Assembly: GCA_963739995.1 (NCBI GenBank) | Contig: CAVUCH010000004.1 | Location: 186,001 to 250,000 of the forward strand | Length of the DNA stretch: 64,000 bases | Direction: 5' to 3' | DNA from: CAVUCH01 sp963739995 | GTDB taxonomy: Bacteria; Acidobacteriota; Vicinamibacteria; Vicinamibacterales; JAENWD01 | Program-made: the position numbers and the translations under genes | Notes under the pieces: generated by a model | Databases searched by the model: none | The model's input: the letters and a program-made list of their open reading frames with translations, nothing else | Told to the model about the DNA's origin: nothing | In this document: in pieces, positions 63,328-64,000 of the stretch | Position numbering within the stretch: position 1 is the stretch's first letter | Layout of the letters: each line of letters starts with the position of its first letter

Positions 63328-63333
63328 AGTATA
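63328..63333 (-). promoter_or_regulatory. -10 box TATACT, leaderless start of typA
   Basis: On the minus strand TATACT is followed by 7 bp and the ATG at 63320, giving almost no 5' leader. Confidence 0.5.
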
Positions 63334-63368
63334 GCAGCGGGATCAGGTTGGCCCGCATACTGCGCCGA

Positions 63369-63374
63369 TATAAT
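63369..63374 (+). promoter_or_regulatory. -10 box TATAAT of the FmdB gene
   Basis: A perfect TATAAT on the plus strand, with TTGGCC (63348-63353) 15 bp upstream as a poor -35. This gene has a normal leader of about 55 nt and a GGGAGGGA Shine-Dalgarno sequence, unlike the leaderless genes. Confidence 0.55.
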
Positions 63375-63435
63375 GGACCGAGGGTGCTCGGACGGGGCGC
63401 CCGCAGCGCGGGACGCCCCCGAGGGAGGGAATGCC

Positions 63436-63666
63436 ATGCCGATTTACGAGTACGCCTGCAGAACGTGCGCGCACTCGTTCGAGACGCTCGTGCGTGGTGG
63501 CGAGGAGCCCAGCTGCCCTCGCTGCCAGGGCGCGGACCTCGAGCGGACGCTTTCAACGTTTGCGGTAGGCGGCCCTGCCCCTTCCCCGCCCGCAGCCGGC
63601 CCTGCAGTCTCGCCATGCGGCCGGTGCGGTGACCCGCGCGGCCCGGGTGCCTGCTCGATGAACTGA
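63436..63666 (+). CDS. FmdB family zinc-ribbon protein
   Basis: A 76-residue protein with the FmdB-type N-terminal zinc ribbon: MPIYEYACRTCAHSFETLVRGGEEPSCPRC gives the two CxxC knuckles (residues 8-11 and 27-30). The tail is proline/alanine-rich and ends in a second cysteine set (CGRCGDPRGPGAC). The family is often annotated as a putative regulatory protein; its function is unproven. The ATG at 63436, not the one at 63431, gives the family start. Confidence 0.88.
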   Translation: MPIYEYACRTCAHSFETLVRGGEEPSCPRCQGADLERTLSTFAVGGPAPSPPAAGPAVSPCGRCGDPRGPGACSMN

Positions 63667-63673
63667 ACGTTCC

Positions 63674-64000
63674 TTACGACACCGCACCGGCGGCGGGAAG
63701 CGCGGATGCCTCCGGCTCCGCAGGGCGGCGCAGGTGCTGCGCCATCTCGCGGCGGGCGCGATCCGGGTCCCGCGACCGGATCGCATGGTAGATGCTCCGG
63801 TGCAGAAGGGCCAGCGAACGGAGATCTTCCGCGTTCCGGTCGGTCAACGCCCGTGATTGCTCGAAGAACAGGCGCGTGACCATCTCGACGATGGAGCCCA
63901 GGATCGGGTTCCCGCCGGCGGTGGCAACCGCGCGGTGAAAGCGGGCATCGTGCGTGGCAAAGCCCTGGGGGTCGTCCGCCGACGCAAACATTCCGGACAC
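63674..64000 (-). CDS. GntR family transcriptional regulator, FCD domain (partial)
   Basis: The window ends inside this gene. The 108 visible residues are the C-terminal half of a FadR-type FCD ligand-binding domain: THDARFHRAVATAGGNPIL carries the Asp and His metal ligands, and LLHRSIYHAIRSRDPDRARREMAQHLRR is the usual end with the last His pair. The DNA-binding winged helix lies beyond the edge. The ligand is probably an organic acid, as in most FCD regulators. Confidence 0.85.
   Translation of the reverse strand: MSGMFASADDPQGFATHDARFHRAVATAGGNPILGSIVEMVTRLFFEQSRALTDRNAEDLRSLALLHRSIYHAIRSRDPDRARREMAQHLRRPAEPEASALPAAGAVS

Overview
The window is a GC-rich (mid-60s percent by eye), densely packed bacterial chromosome segment with no prophage, insertion sequence, rRNA, tRNA or CRISPR array that I can see. 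The gene set (MacA/MacB-type permease, archaeal-type ornithine cyclodeaminase, AIM24 and GYF proteins, M28/M20/M64 peptidases, PQQ sugar dehydrogenase, secreted beta-helix proteins with PKD and Ig modules) best fits an aerobic, peptide- and sugar-degrading Acidobacteriota, probably of the Vicinamibacteria type. That placement is inference from content, not from a marker gene.

Layout: 1-2637 efflux adaptor(s) and a MacB-like permease; 2757-9651 a quinone oxidoreductase, MreB, a [2Fe-2S] ferredoxin, an archaeal-type ornithine cyclodeaminase, a GMC oxidoreductase and a TerC membrane protein; 9783-17340 two large paralogous secreted beta-helix genes, each split by one frameshift; 17579-23896 a HI0933-type flavoprotein, AIM24/GYF and TerB-like proteins, ApaG, a UbiD-family decarboxylase and an EVE protein; 24034-32080 an M64 peptidase, EttA, an FAD/NAD reductase, DinB, dodecin and an ATP-dependent DNA ligase; 32217-39861 a REC-EAL protein, the ligase-associated exonuclease, a DUF3014 protein, an ABC exporter with a double cyclophilin, and a conserved unknown; 40033-45672 lutABC (lactate utilisation), a response regulator with a zinc ribbon, RsgA and a small secreted protein; 45901-52119 a pheA-ilvD-ilvB-ilvN-ilvC amino-acid operon; 52262-56371 a PQQ sugar dehydrogenase lipoprotein and two peptidases; 56489-60326 a tyrosine-degradation cluster (hppD, hmgA, fahA); 60526-64000 a rhomboid protease, a frameshifted typA, an FmdB zinc ribbon and the end of a GntR regulator.

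The most unusual signal is between the genes. About eighteen intergenic spaces carry arrays with a strict 7-bp period. The heptad sequence differs from site to site, and one half of the array is usually the reverse complement of the other half, so long hairpins should form. They lie at every junction of the ilv operon after ilvD and between the tyrosine-degradation genes. Five of the GCTGCAG-like elements share an asymmetric core. A second intergenic family is a palindrome built on CCGGGACT/AGTCCCGG; it supplies the stop codon of two unrelated genes.

A third pattern is a -10-like hexamer (TANNNT) placed almost always 6 bp before the start codon, seen at 13 genes and implying many leaderless mRNAs. 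Three genes are interrupted by a net +1 frameshift and a fourth may be. A single-base insertion error in the assembly is the simplest explanation, but read-level data would decide.
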